Assembly (NCBI RefSeq): GCF_033449965.1
Contig: NZ_CP137761.1
Location: 682,001 to 746,000, forward strand
DNA: 64,000 nucleotides
Direction: 5' to 3'
Source of the DNA: Bacillus sp. T3
GTDB taxonomy: Bacteria > Bacillota > Bacilli > Bacillales > Cytobacillaceae
The translations under genes and the position numbers were made by a program. The notes beneath the pieces were generated by a model. The model was not told the origin of the DNA. It worked only from the letters and a program-made list of their open reading frames with translations, and ran no database searches. This document shows positions 1-9,280 of this stretch, piece after piece (positions within the stretch are counted from its first letter, which is position 1; the number at the start of each line of letters is the position of its first letter).

Positions 1-1530
1 GTATCAACTACCCAAAAACCAAATACTTTATATGTAATGGCTTATGAAACTGCTAATCCTTCAAATCTATCGAAAATTAATGTTGATGTAACCCGTCCAC
101 ATGTTGACTCTGTTTATTTGCAGTATTATGACGTGAACACACCAACCACACCAGTAGAGTTTAACTTACTCCAAAATGAAGGTATGAGCCGGGTTTTAAT
201 TAATACGACAATAAAAATCAAGATTTCAGATAATGATTCCCTTAATAATTACTCAGAAAAGGTTAATATACCTAGCCCAGTAACTATTTTCGATAAGAAC
301 TTTACTAATATTGAAGGTACAGCTACGTTTGATCCGACAACTTCAATGATAGAATTCCAACCATCCCAATACTTGCTACCAAGTATGAACTATTTTATAA
401 TATTTAACTCCTCGCTAATTCCAAAACAGACACAGTCCGGTTATGCACCATTCACGGATGACGCTGGAAATAATGTTTTTCCAATTGTGAAAAAATTTAC
501 TACTGTTAGTGTCACTGTCAGAAATGCTGTTATAAACCCCGATATGTCAAGTTGGGATCAAAATCCACATGGATACTACACATCAAATGTAAATACATGT
601 GGAAATTGTCATGGAATACATGTTTCAACTAAAAACAATTTAAGTCAGCCAACACCTGACTATACACCAAAGGATACCACATTGGATGATAGCTATTGTA
701 TGGCGTGTCATGATGGTACGACTGTGGCCCCTGGTCCTTTTAATTTTAAAACTGGCATTATATCTAAGCATGATGTCGTTCCGGATTCTGAACATTATTC
801 AAGCGCGGGTTCCTGCACTTCATGTCATAATCCGCATTTAACTTGGAGTGCAGAAAATCCTAATTTCTTGAAGGATCATTATGTATACAAGCACAATGAT
901 AATTATAGTGATGGACAGATTATTGGGGAAATTGACAGCAGAATTCAACTTTGTGAACAATGTCACGGGATGAACACTCAAGCCTATAAAAATCAGGCCG
1001 AACAGGAAGCGGCATTAGATAAATTGCCTGCTCCATATAGAGTACTTCATTATCGGAAATCCTCATCTTCCAAAGGACTAGACAGTGATTACGACCTATG
1101 TTTTAGCTGTCATAACAGTACCCAAGAGCTTAAGGATGGAACAAAGGATATATTGAAATACTATCAGCAAACGGATTCTATGCACAGATTAACAGCAACA
1201 GATGGATCACAATTAGATGGAGCAATTCCTTGTTCAGAGTGTCATGATACGCATGGATCAACAAACCTAAAACTACTAAAAGAAAACATAGGGCATGAAA
1301 ACCAACAATCAGCTTTTTCATATACTAGCGGAGATTGGGAAGCAAAAGAGAAAGAGTTCTGTATCAGATGTCATAATGGTTCCACATCCATTTATGGTGT
1401 AACAGGAAAAGCGCTGTCAGAAGCGAATCACCCTGAACCGTTAGCGTCCTGTAAAACATGTCATAGCCAATCCAATACAATTGAGGAAGTTGTTCATAGT
1501 CCAAAACCGAAAAATGTCCAAACACCATAG
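1..1530 (+). CDS. Octaheme c-type cytochrome with Ig-like domain (5' end outside window)
   Basis: The frame is open from base 1, so the N-terminus and any signal peptide lie upstream; 509 residues are visible. Residues up to about 175 look like a bacterial Ig-like (Big_5/SbsA) domain, ending with the typical 'DDAGNNVFPIVKKFTT' stretch. From nt 598 on there are eight CxxCH motifs (CGNCH, CMACH, CTSCH, CEQCH, CFSCH, CSECH, CIRCH, CKTCH), each able to bind a covalent c-type heme, in the doubled-CXXCH arrangement. The protein is probably exported and carries electrons at or beyond the cell wall; substrate unknown. The next gene is a close paralog with the same heme order. Family call is strong, physiological role inferred. 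Confidence 0.85.
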   Translation, partial: VSTTQKPNTLYVMAYETANPSNLSKINVDVTRPHVDSVYLQYYDVNTPTTPVEFNLLQNEGMSRVLINTTIKIKISDNDSLNNYSEKVNIPSPVTIFDKNFTNIEGTATFDPTTSMIEFQPSQYLLPSMNYFIIFNSSLIPKQTQSGYAPFTDDAGNNVFPIVKKFTTVSVTVRNAVINPDMSSWDQNPHGYYTSNVNTCGNCHGIHVSTKNNLSQPTPDYTPKDTTLDDSYCMACHDGTTVAPGPFNFKTGIISKHDVVPDSEHYSSAGSCTSCHNPHLTWSAENPNFLKDHYVYKHNDNYSDGQIIGEIDSRIQLCEQCHGMNTQAYKNQAEQEAALDKLPAPYRVLHYRKSSSSKGLDSDYDLCFSCHNSTQELKDGTKDILKYYQQTDSMHRLTATDGSQLDGAIPCSECHDTHGSTNLKLLKENIGHENQQSAFSYTSGDWEAKEKEFCIRCHNGSTSIYGVTGKALSEANHPEPLASCKTCHSQSNTIEEVVHSPKPKNVQTP

Positions 1531-1559
1531 ACTATCATTTTATAAACATATATTAGAGG

Positions 1560-1598
1560 AAATCCAAGTCCTGTATTCCACAGAACTTGGATTTTTTT
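1560..1598 (+). terminator. Rho-independent terminator after cytochrome 1
   Basis: Ten-base stem AAATCCAAGT / ACTTGGATTT closed over a 15-nt loop and followed by a T run, 30 nt after the stop codon. Confidence 0.85.
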
Positions 1599-1863
1599 AG
1601 TTACTATTATATTTATCTTTTGTGTGCATTTAGGTTGTGAACGAAACTTAATAACTATAAAGGTCTTTTTTGCTTTTTCACCTAAAAATTGTGTCCAAAA
1701 TGTCAAGTAACAATCACATTTTGTCTATTCTTTTACATTACTATATGAACTATAATTACCGTGCGGTAGTTTTAAAATATAACGATGTGAATAATGTTGT
1801 TTTATAAAAATATTACATTAGTAAACTATTCAATAATATGGGAATAGTAGAAAGGACGGCTCT
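1599..1863. other. Intergenic region before cytochrome 2
   Basis: AT-rich stretch with no coding potential I can support. TATAAT-like strings (around 1749-1756) could be a -10 box but no matching -35 was found at standard spacing. It ends with the AGAAAGGA ribosome binding site of the next gene. Confidence 0.4.
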
Positions 1864-3960
1864 ATGATGTTAAAAAAAATAAGACCCTACTTGATTGCTT
1901 TTATCATCGTTCAATTTTTTCTAAACTCTATCCGTCCTACTATTAGTTTTGCGGCAGGCCCCACTATAACCATTGATAGCAATTCAGTGCTGGGTGCCCT
2001 GAACCACTGTATTTGGTTCGGTAGTTGTTGCTGATGTTGAAGGTTTAGTGAACGTTGAAATGGTAATAGAAGATGAAAATGGTAATCCAGTTGCATCTTT
2101 TATCCCAAACGGTCAAAATTGGTCGTATACTTTTCCCGGGATTTAGGGGATGGTAATTATAAATATACAATTGTCGCAACCGCTAATTATCAAAATTTTT
2201 CACAAACTGTTTCAGAAACAGCGCTAAACTTTACAGTTGACACCACAGCACCAACAATATCAAATAATACTTCTTCTATTTTAAATAATAAGGATTCTAT
2301 TAATGGGGTAGCATTTGATGGGTTAATATCGGGTACAAAACCTACTTTTGAATTAGAGTTATTTAACTCTAGTTTAAATAGTATTCACACTTCAATAATG
2401 ACGGACCCGCAATTAGTAGGAGATAAGTGGCACTGGTCTTTTTCATTACCAGAAGGATTACCTGATGGGAATTTCACTTACATTATTAAGGCAACAGACC
2501 TAAATAATAATACGGGCACCCAAACTTATTCGTTTACCCTGGATAATACTCGACCTAAAATATCTTCTATAGAGGTTAATCTATCAGATAGCGTAGCTAC
2601 TATAGAACAACCAATAATCAATTTAATCTCTAATGAAGACATGAATAATGTTAAAATAAATACCAGTATTAAGATGTTAATAACGGATGAAAAAATGATT
2701 AAGCGTGAAACAATTAAGAATCCAATAATTGTTTTTAATAGTAAAGGTGAAAATATATTAGGGAATATAATCATTACTGAAAAGGATGATTTTAATGTAG
2801 AGGTGGTATTTACACCAACCTCACCGTTAAAAACAAGTACAACCTATTATGTGTTAGTCAATCCTTTACTTATTGATAAAAATCAGGTTGAACCTACAAT
2901 ATCAACTGATGAGGCAGGAAATCCAACTTTCCAGGTAATAAAAAAGTTTACTACTGAACGAGAGTCCGATTTAAACAAATTTATAGATAATAAGGTGATT
3001 TATCATAATTTGAATGACCCTCACGGAAATGTATCGACAAACTCGAATACTTGTGGAAATTGTCATCGGACCCATGATTCGAAAGGTGGGACGAAACTGG
3101 AGCAGCCTAGTTTTGAATATGACACATATAATTACTGTATGGCATGTCATGATGGAACAGTTGCCGCTACTCCAGAAAATATGAATAAAAACGACCACTT
3201 TCCGGCATATGATGACCCATCAGTGAAGAAAACAGCAACAGATTGTTCTGCTTGCCATAATCAGCATTTGAATTGGAGTGCAGAAAATCCCAATTTATTA
3301 GATGATCATTTTGTTGTTGAGAATCATCCTGCTGTTGAAGGTGTTTCTCCAGAAATGTATGACAGTGATAAGCAGCTTTGTGAATCCTGCCATGAAAGTG
3401 ATACAAGAAGAGTGAAGGACTACGTGCCAAAGGATTCAAGTGACCCTATTGTTGTTCGATATAAGGTTCTCCATTACCGAAAATCAACAGCTACGGGGAA
3501 TAGTGGTGATTTTGCACTCTGCTTCCGATGTCATGATGGAAGCAAAAATAATGTTACCAATATAAAAAATTTCTATACTGACAGCAATTCAAAACACAGG
3601 ATTTCTGCCGCTGATGGAAGCTCATTAAACATTAATACCCCTGATAGTGGCCATATTCCTTGTGCAGAGTGTCATGGTACTCATGGGGCAAAAAATATTA
3701 AAAGCTTAAAAGATAAGATTGGGCATGAAGACAGAAGGGCATTTACAGCTTTAACTGGTGAATGGGATGCCTTTAAAGAACGTGATTTCTGTATAAAATG
3801 CCATAATAGTTCAACTGGTATTTATGGGGTCACTGGGAAAGGACTGGATACGAGTCGAGATGGACACAAGGGGACGGATACTGCCGCCTGTTCCTCTTGT
3901 CATGGAACAGGAGATACACCAGAGCAAAAAGCCTTAAGTGCCGCGCATGCTCCTAAATAA
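1864..3960 (+). CDS. Octaheme c-type cytochrome with Ig-like domains, secreted (two compensating frameshifts)
   Basis: Begins at ATG 1864 after an AGAAAGGA site; the first ~33 residues form a signal peptide (charged, then hydrophobic, ending near SFAAG). One base too many near 2001-2006 and one too few near 2131-2140 shift the frame out and back, so the first 45 and the last ~610 residues share a frame; the middle frame reads GSVVADVEG and continues the Ig-like domain. Restored length is ~698 aa. It has Ig-like repeats, a Big_5-like domain, then eight CxxCH motifs (CGNCH, CMACH, CSACH, CESCH, CFRCH, CAECH, CIKCH, CSSCH) in the same order as its upstream paralog. Probably extracellular electron transfer. 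The second break lies at CCCGGG, like other suspected errors here. Confidence 0.85.
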
Positions 3961-3972
3961 GCTACACCAGAT

Positions 3973-4008
3973 AAAACCCGAGTTATCACACTCGGGTTTT
4001 ATTTTATT
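3973..4008 (+). terminator. Terminator after cytochrome 2
   Basis: Stem AAAACCCGAGT / ACTCGGGTTTT with a 6-nt loop followed by ATTTTATT. Confidence 0.85.
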
Positions 4009-4009
4009 A

Positions 4010-4038
4010 TTGACATTTCCCCATTTTTCCCGTACATT
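4010..4038 (+). promoter_or_regulatory. SigA-type promoter for the TerC gene
   Basis: TTGACA at 4010-4015, 17-nt spacer, TACATT at 4033-4038. It lies just upstream of the riboswitch, as expected for its transcription start. Confidence 0.65.
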
Positions 4039-4059
4039 TATCTTAATATCATATTTCCT

Positions 4060-4181
4060 TTTAAAGGGGAGTAGCTGGACAGTAAAGTCGTCATTCCGAG
4101 AAAACGTGTTTTCTCCGGCTTTATTGGCAACGTGACGTTGTTAGCGAGACCTTTACTAATTTTTAGTAAAGGTCTTTTTTG
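4060..4181 (+). promoter_or_regulatory. yybP-ykoY manganese riboswitch with terminator
   Basis: Starts with the characteristic AAAGGGGAGTAGC block, has the CCGGC...TTGGCAACG core and the GCGAGACC block, then a terminator hairpin (GACCTTTACTA / TAGTAAAGGTC, 4148-4174) with a T run. This family senses Mn2+ and opens transcription of Mn exporters. A TerC-family gene, the classic partner, follows. A second hairpin sits at 4190-4222. Confidence 0.88.
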
Positions 4182-4189
4182 TTTTTTTC

Positions 4190-4222
4190 GGGCCTTTACC
4201 ACATCGGTAGAGGCCTTTTTCG
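4190..4222 (+). terminator. Second hairpin with T run downstream of the riboswitch
   Basis: GGCCTTTACC / GGTAGAGGCC around ACATC, followed by TTTTTCG. Tandem with the riboswitch terminator, 60 nt before the TerC start; it may be a second stop point. Confidence 0.6.
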
Positions 4223-4279
4223 TTGCCCTAGGGATGTGACTTTTATAAAAACCTAACTTTTAAAAGGAGGATTATTTAT

Positions 4280-5083
4280 ATGGAATTATCATTATTATTA
4301 GAGTATGGTTGGGTCTTATTAGTCCTAATCGTGTTAGAGGGATTACTTGCTGCAGATAATGCCCTTGTATTAGCGATTATGGTGAAGCATCTGCCGGTAG
4401 AAGAACGAAAAAAAGCACTATTTTATGGTTTAGCTGGTGCATTTCTGTTCCGATTTGGTTCGTTGTTCGCGATTTCTTATCTCGTCGACGTATGGCAGCT
4501 GCAAGCGGTAGGGGCACTTTATCTTCTATTTATGGCTGGAAATCATATCTTTCGCAAGCTGGTTAAAGGCAAGGCGGAAGAATCTGCCCAAGCAAAAGTG
4601 GAGACATCGAAGAAGGGTTCTAGCTTTTGGGTGACTGTACTAAAGGTCGAAGTGGCGGATATTGCATTTGCCGTTGACTCGATCCTTGCTGCAGTAGCAC
4701 TAGCCGTTATGCTTCCTGATACTCCATTGCCGAACATAGGTGGACTTGATGGTGGAAAATTCTTAGTTATTTTTGCTGGTGGGATGATTGGATTAATTAT
4801 TATGCGTTTTGCAGCGAACTTGTTTGTTGATTTGCTCCACAAGCGTCCTGGACTGGAAATCGCTGCATTTATGATCGTTGGTTGGGTCGGTGTTAAACTT
4901 GCCGTATACACCCTTTCACACCCTGCATTAGGTGTTTTAAACGAAGAGTTTTCACATTCGATGCTGTGGAAAATTACCTTCTACGTTGTCTTAATTGGAA
5001 TCGCCGTCGGCGGTTGGTTTTTTTCGAAAGAAAAAGTGGAAGAGCCTGTAGTAGCTTCTGAAAATGAAACAAATGCTATTTAA
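4280..5083 (+). CDS. TerC/Alx-family membrane protein, probable Mn2+ exporter
   Basis: Multi-pass membrane protein of 267 aa. It has the TerC family hallmark acidic segment 'EGLLAADNA' near residue 20 in the first helix and a second one, 'VEVADIAFAVDS', near residues 122-133. Start ATG follows AAAAGGAGG. The Mn riboswitch directly upstream indicates induction by manganese, as for Bacillus YkoY and YceF, which export Mn2+ and help metallate secreted proteins. Function is from family plus riboswitch; which of the paralogs it matches is not decided. Confidence 0.88.
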   Translation: MELSLLLEYGWVLLVLIVLEGLLAADNALVLAIMVKHLPVEERKKALFYGLAGAFLFRFGSLFAISYLVDVWQLQAVGALYLLFMAGNHIFRKLVKGKAEESAQAKVETSKKGSSFWVTVLKVEVADIAFAVDSILAAVALAVMLPDTPLPNIGGLDGGKFLVIFAGGMIGLIIMRFAANLFVDLLHKRPGLEIAAFMIVGWVGVKLAVYTLSHPALGVLNEEFSHSMLWKITFYVVLIGIAVGGWFFSKEKVEEPVVASENETNAI

Positions 5084-5221
5084 ATCATGAAACCTTTTGC
5101 GTTGTTATTCGTAATAACTAAGTATCTAAATCGGTTGTGAGGGAGCGGGTTTCCAGTTTATACACCCGTTCCTAGTTAGTCTTTTTAACACATCGTATTA
5201 ATTTTATAGGAGGAATGAAGC

Positions 5222-5905
5222 TTGTTTTTTCATCCAATGGATTTTTTAATCATCATTGCATTTGGAATTTCGATTTGGGCACAATTTCGAGTAAAGGGGA
5301 CATTTAACAAGTGGGTCGAGGTACCAACTAGAACAGGTGCTTCTGGTGCTGAAGTGGCCCGACACCTACTTGACCGGAATGGCCTTTCTAACGTTCCGAT
5401 TGAGGTTGTACGCGGAACACTTTCTGACCACTATGATCCGATTCATAAGGTCGTTCGTTTGTCTGAAGCGGTATATTATGGACGCTCGATTTCATCGATT
5501 GCGGTAGCAGCTCATGAAATTGGACATGTTATTCAACATAAAGAGGGCTATAAGGCTCTTACAATAAGACATCGCATGTTTCCTGCGGTTAATATCGCCT
5601 CAGGAATTGCGCCTTTCCTATTACTTGGTGGGTTCTTGTTTCAAGCACTCTCTTTAATCGGTTTAGGAATTGCTTTTTTCTCAGTCGCTGTTGCCTTTCA
5701 GTTAATCACGCTGCCAGTTGAATTCAACGCCAGCTCTAGAGCAAGAAATCTTATGATTGCAGAAGGTTTCCTCTACAACGATGAAGAGGACGGAGTGAAA
5801 AAAGTATTAAACGCCGCTGCTTTAACCTATGTAGCTGCTGCGCTCATTTCACTGCTTGAGCTATTAAAATATGTCATGATTTTTATGCAAGGTGACGATG
5901 ATTAA
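5222..5905 (+). CDS. yugP: YugP-like membrane zinc metallopeptidase
   Basis: 227 aa, TTG start after AGGAGG. The HEIGH zinc-binding motif is at residues 98-102 (AAHEIGHVIQH), with an N-terminal membrane segment and further hydrophobic helices from ~125-170 and ~205-220, as in the neutral zinc metallopeptidase (DUF232/YugP) family. Lone gene between the TerC gene and a CNNM-type transporter, with no shared operon signal. Substrate not known. Confidence 0.85.
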   Translation: MFFHPMDFLIIIAFGISIWAQFRVKGTFNKWVEVPTRTGASGAEVARHLLDRNGLSNVPIEVVRGTLSDHYDPIHKVVRLSEAVYYGRSISSIAVAAHEIGHVIQHKEGYKALTIRHRMFPAVNIASGIAPFLLLGGFLFQALSLIGLGIAFFSVAVAFQLITLPVEFNASSRARNLMIAEGFLYNDEEDGVKKVLNAAALTYVAAALISLLELLKYVMIFMQGDDD

Positions 5906-5944
5906 TCTAATACTTTGCTTTAGCTAGATAAAATTTTTAAACTA

Positions 5945-6010
5945 TGTTGATTGTAGAGGAAGGCGCGGGACTCCCCCGCGGAAAGGGAGCGCCTGTAGCG
6001 GAAATCAACA
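5945..6010. repeat. Bacillus-type hairpin repeat, copy A (short form)
   Basis: Begins TGTTGATTG and ends AATCAACA; the inner part (GGCGCGGGACTCCCCCGCGGAAAGGGAGCGCC in pieces) folds on itself. Same family as 12544-12610, 49980-50110 and 60032-60162. Confidence 0.75.
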
Positions 6011-6041
6011 CACATGTTTAGCCCTATTTTTTTACACATCC

Positions 6042-6073
6042 AGGAGGTGTAATCCTTACATTTGTAAGGTAAC
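6042..6073 (+). promoter_or_regulatory. Ribosome binding site separated from its start by a small hairpin
   Basis: AGGAGGTG at 6042-6049 lies 24 nt before the TTG start at 6074, too far for normal initiation. An in-frame TAA at 6065 rules out an earlier start. The 16 nt between (CCTTAC-ATTT-GTAAGG, 6054-6069) form a hairpin; taking it out leaves an ideal 8-nt spacing. Confidence 0.6.
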
Positions 6074-7372
6074 TTGTTGATTATTATAAACTTATTATTA
6101 GTAGCATTATTAATTGCATTAACCGGATTTTTCGTAGCAACCGAATTTGCGATCGTAAAAGTTAGGAGCTCCAGGATTGACCAGTTAATTGCTGAGGGCA
6201 AAAAAGGAGCCATCTCAGCAAAAAAAGTGATCAACCATTTGGATGAATATTTGTCGGCATGTCAGCTTGGGATTACGGTAACAGCATTAGGACTTGGTTG
6301 GTTAGGTGAGCCTACAGTTGAGCGGATGCTTCATCCCTTATTTGAACGATGGCAAGTAAACGATTCACTTTCTTCTCTCTTATCATTTGGTATTGCCTTT
6401 GCCTCCGTTACGTTCCTACATGTCGTTATCGGGGAACTTGCTCCAAAGACAGTTGCCATCCAAAAAGCAGAGGCAGTTGCTTTGCTATTCTCACGCCCAA
6501 TCATTGTGTTTTATAAGGTGATGTATCCGTTTATTTGGGTGCTTAACGGTTCCGCTCGTTTGTTTGTAGGTTTGTTCGGATTAAAGCCTGCAGCCGAGCA
6601 TGAATTGGCGCATACTGAGGAAGAACTGCGAATTCTTCTTTCAGAAAGCTATGAAGGTGGCGAAATTAATAAAAATGAATTGAATTACGTCAACAATATT
6701 TTTGAATTTGACGAGCGGATTGCCAAAGAAATAATGGTGCCGCGCACAGAAATCGTTAGCTTTGATATCGAAGATTCTTTCGAAACAATTATGGAGACCG
6801 TTCGTAACGAGAAATATACGCGATATCCCGTCATTAATGGAGATAAAGATAGCATTCTCGGTATGATTAACATTAAAGAAGTCCTAACCCTAAAACTGAC
6901 TAGTCATGATATAAAAACGGAATTTAATTTAGGTAAACTTGTTAAACCTGTCATTCGCGTCATTGAGACGATTCCAATTCACGATCTATTAGTCAAGATG
7001 CAGAAGGAACGGATTCATATGGCCATCCTGCTTGACGAGTATGGTGGAACATCTGGACTTGTCACAGTTGAGGACATTCTCGAGGAAATTGTCGGTGAAA
7101 TTCGTGATGAATTTGATGCGGATGAAGTAGCTGAAATTCGTAAGGTCGGTCCGCAGCAATACATTTTTAGTGCCCGGGTTCTCGTTGGTGAGGTCAATGA
7201 TACTTTGGGAACGAACCTTGATGAAGAAGATGTTGATACAATCGGTGGATGGTTCTTAACGCGAAACATTGATGCCAAAGTAGGCGATGAAATAGAAGCG
7301 GACGGTTATATTTTTAAAGTAAAAGAAATCGAAGGCCATCATATATTATTTTTAGATGTAAAAAAGAAATAA
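6074..7372 (+). CDS. CNNM/CorC (HlyC) family transporter with CBS domains
   Basis: 432 aa. Residues ~1-200 form a DUF21/CNNM membrane domain, ~210-330 a CBS pair, ~345-430 a CorC_HlyC domain (GGWFLTRNIDAKVGDEI region). Bacillus relatives such as MpfA (YhdP) export Mg2+; others in the family have unclear cargo. TTG start with an unusual hairpin-spaced ribosome binding site. Lone gene followed by its own terminator. Cation efflux is inferred from the family. Confidence 0.85.
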   Translation: MLIIINLLLVALLIALTGFFVATEFAIVKVRSSRIDQLIAEGKKGAISAKKVINHLDEYLSACQLGITVTALGLGWLGEPTVERMLHPLFERWQVNDSLSSLLSFGIAFASVTFLHVVIGELAPKTVAIQKAEAVALLFSRPIIVFYKVMYPFIWVLNGSARLFVGLFGLKPAAEHELAHTEEELRILLSESYEGGEINKNELNYVNNIFEFDERIAKEIMVPRTEIVSFDIEDSFETIMETVRNEKYTRYPVINGDKDSILGMINIKEVLTLKLTSHDIKTEFNLGKLVKPVIRVIETIPIHDLLVKMQKERIHMAILLDEYGGTSGLVTVEDILEEIVGEIRDEFDADEVAEIRKVGPQQYIFSARVLVGEVNDTLGTNLDEEDVDTIGGWFLTRNIDAKVGDEIEADGYIFKVKEIEGHHILFLDVKKK

Positions 7373-7384
7373 CTGGTAGGGCAG

Positions 7385-7410
7385 AAGCAGTTCATTTAGA
7401 ACTGCTTTTT
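7385..7410 (+). terminator. Terminator after the CNNM transporter
   Basis: AAGCAGTTC / GAACTGCTT stem with ATTTA loop and T run. Confidence 0.85.
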
Positions 7411-7495
7411 CAGCTTTAACGGGAATAAATTGTTATCGTAAAAACAAATTTTCTGGCATGATTTCTGAAGTCTTTCCATAATTAAACGTGTTGGC

Positions 7496-7525
7496 TTTAC
7501 CATCATTGGTGAAAACGATTATAAT
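7496..7525 (+). promoter_or_regulatory. Possible SigA promoter of prfB
   Basis: TTTACC (7496-7501), 18-nt spacer, TATAAT (7520-7525), about 30 nt before the start codon. The -35 is weak. Confidence 0.45.
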
Positions 7526-7556
7526 AGTATATAACTTTTATTAGAGGTGACGTAGG

Positions 7557-8658
7557 ATGGAATTAGCGGATATTCGAAACGAGCTTGAAAAAACAGCTAA
7601 TAAGTTAGCGGGCTTTAGGGGGTCTCTTTGACCTGGAAAACAAGGAGGCGCGAATTGCCGAGCTTGATGATGTGATGCTTCAGCCAAACTTTTGGGATGA
7701 TCAGCAAGCAGCACAGGCAGTAATCAGTGAATCAAATGCCCTCAAGGATCAGGTCCATGTCTTTTATGAACTCAACGAATCCTATGAAAATCTTGAGCTG
7801 ACCTATGAGTTGGTGAAGGAAGAGGCAGATGAAGAACTGCAGGGAGAATTAGAAACGGAATTAATCGAGCTAACGGAACGGTTGAGCAAGTTTGAGCTTG
7901 AACAGCTTTTAAGTGAGCCATATGATAAAAATAATGCAATTTTGGAGCTTCACCCGGGTGCAGGTGGTACAGAATCTCAGGATTGGGGTTCGATGCTGTT
8001 GCGGATGTACACGCGCTGGGCTGAGAAAAAAGGTTTCAAGGTCGAAACATTGGATTACCTACCAGGCGATGAGGCCGGAATTAAGAGTGTCACGCTTGCG
8101 ATTAAGGGCCATAATGCATACGGTTATTTGAAGGCTGAAAAGGGTGTCCATCGTTTAGTACGGATTTCTCCTTTTGATTCCTCAGGGCGCCGCCACACGT
8201 CATTTGTTTCCTGCGAGGTTATGCCGGAATTTAATGACGAAATTGAGGTTGAAATTCGTACGGAAGACCTGAAGATTGATACGTATCGTGCAACTGGTGC
8301 AGGCGGTCAGCATATCAATACAACGGATTCAGCGGTGAGGATTACGCATACTCCAACAGGAGTTGTTGTAACATGCCAATCGGAACGCTCCCAAATCAAA
8401 AACCGTGAAGCAGCCATGAAGATGTTAAAGGCGAAGCTTTATCAAAGGGAAATTGAAAAAAAGGAAGAGCAATTGGCTGAGATTCGCGGTGAACAAAAGG
8501 AAATCGGTTGGGGGAGTCAAATTCGCTCCTATGTATTCCATCCCTATTCCATGGTGAAGGACCACCGTACCAGCACCGAAAGCGGCAACGTTCAAGTCGT
8601 AATGGATGGAGACATAAACCAATTTATCGATGCTTACTTACGTTGGAAGCTAAATTAA
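7557..8658 (+). CDS. prfB: Peptide chain release factor 2 (programmed +1 frameshift)
   Basis: Starts at ATG 7557. The zero frame stops at TGA 7629-7631 (codon 25) in the classic context AGGGGG-TCT-CTT-TGA-C: an internal Shine-Dalgarno-like AGGGGG, CTT as the slip codon, then TGA C. Reading shifts +1 to GAC and continues for a total of 366 aa. The GGQ catalytic motif is seen in 'TGAGGQHIN'. RF2 ends translation at UAA and UGA, and its own UGA makes synthesis self-regulating. secA normally lies upstream of prfB in Bacillus; here it does not. The UGA-reading activity matters for the two UGA-containing lipoproteins in this window. Confidence 0.97.
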
Positions 8659-8667
8659 AGTTTTTTT

Positions 8668-8713
8668 GCAAAAATAAAGCCTTTGCCAAATGGTGGCAAA
8701 GGCTTTATTTTTG
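8668..8713 (+). terminator. Strong terminator after prfB
   Basis: Near-perfect 18-bp stem (AAATAAAGCCTTTGCCA and its complement) with flanking A and T runs, so it could work in both directions. Confidence 0.9.
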
Positions 8714-8774
8714 CTATTTTTCATAATCCCAAATGAAAACTCACACTCTAAAAGAAATACCAATGATTCAACGA

Positions 8775-9085
8775 TTTATATTAGTACCCTAACTTGCAGC
8801 CAATAAGGGAAATGAGTTAACTAAAAAGTCTATTAGTGCCTTAACTAGCAATCAAAATGGGAATAAGGGTAACTAAAAAGACTTTTAGTACCTAACTGAC
8901 AGTCGAAAAGGAAATTGAGGTAACCAAAAATAATAGTGCCCTAACACGCCGTCGAAAAGGAAATTGAGGACATTAAAAAATTTTTAGTGCCCTCACTGAC
9001 AGCCGAACAAGACAATAGGTTAATTAAAAAGCCAATTAGTGGCCTAATTGACAGTCAAAAAAGAAAATAGGGTAATGAACTTATC
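8775..9085. repeat. Six degenerate tandem repeats of about 50-55 nt
   Basis: Noncoding. Each unit runs roughly TTAGTGCCCTAACTGACAG, then TCGAAAAGGAAATTGAGGT, then AACTAAAAAG. Unit starts lie near 8782, 8834, 8888, 8935, 8985 and 9036. No open frame spans the array. Confidence 0.7.
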
Positions 9086-9280
9086 CTACTTGAGCCAACC
9101 ACTACCCAATAAGGAAACCATCATAATGAAGCCTGAACTTGAATTTTAATGTAGTACCTTTATCGCTTTATCACGCTAATTAACTGGCATTTACAAAGGT
9201 ACACCCACATGCTATACTCACTCTCGTTTATAAAAAATTATTTTGAAATTATATTTAAGTTTAAAAGAGGAGAACAAAAC

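Noticed and set aside
7629..7631. In-frame TGA in prfB as a third selenocysteine codon
   Set aside because: The AGGGGG...CTT TGA C context is the classic RF2 programmed +1 frameshift and downstream coding is in the shifted frame.
8775..9085. CRISPR array
   Set aside because: Units are degenerate along their whole length, with no constant repeat and variable spacer pattern and no cas gene nearby.
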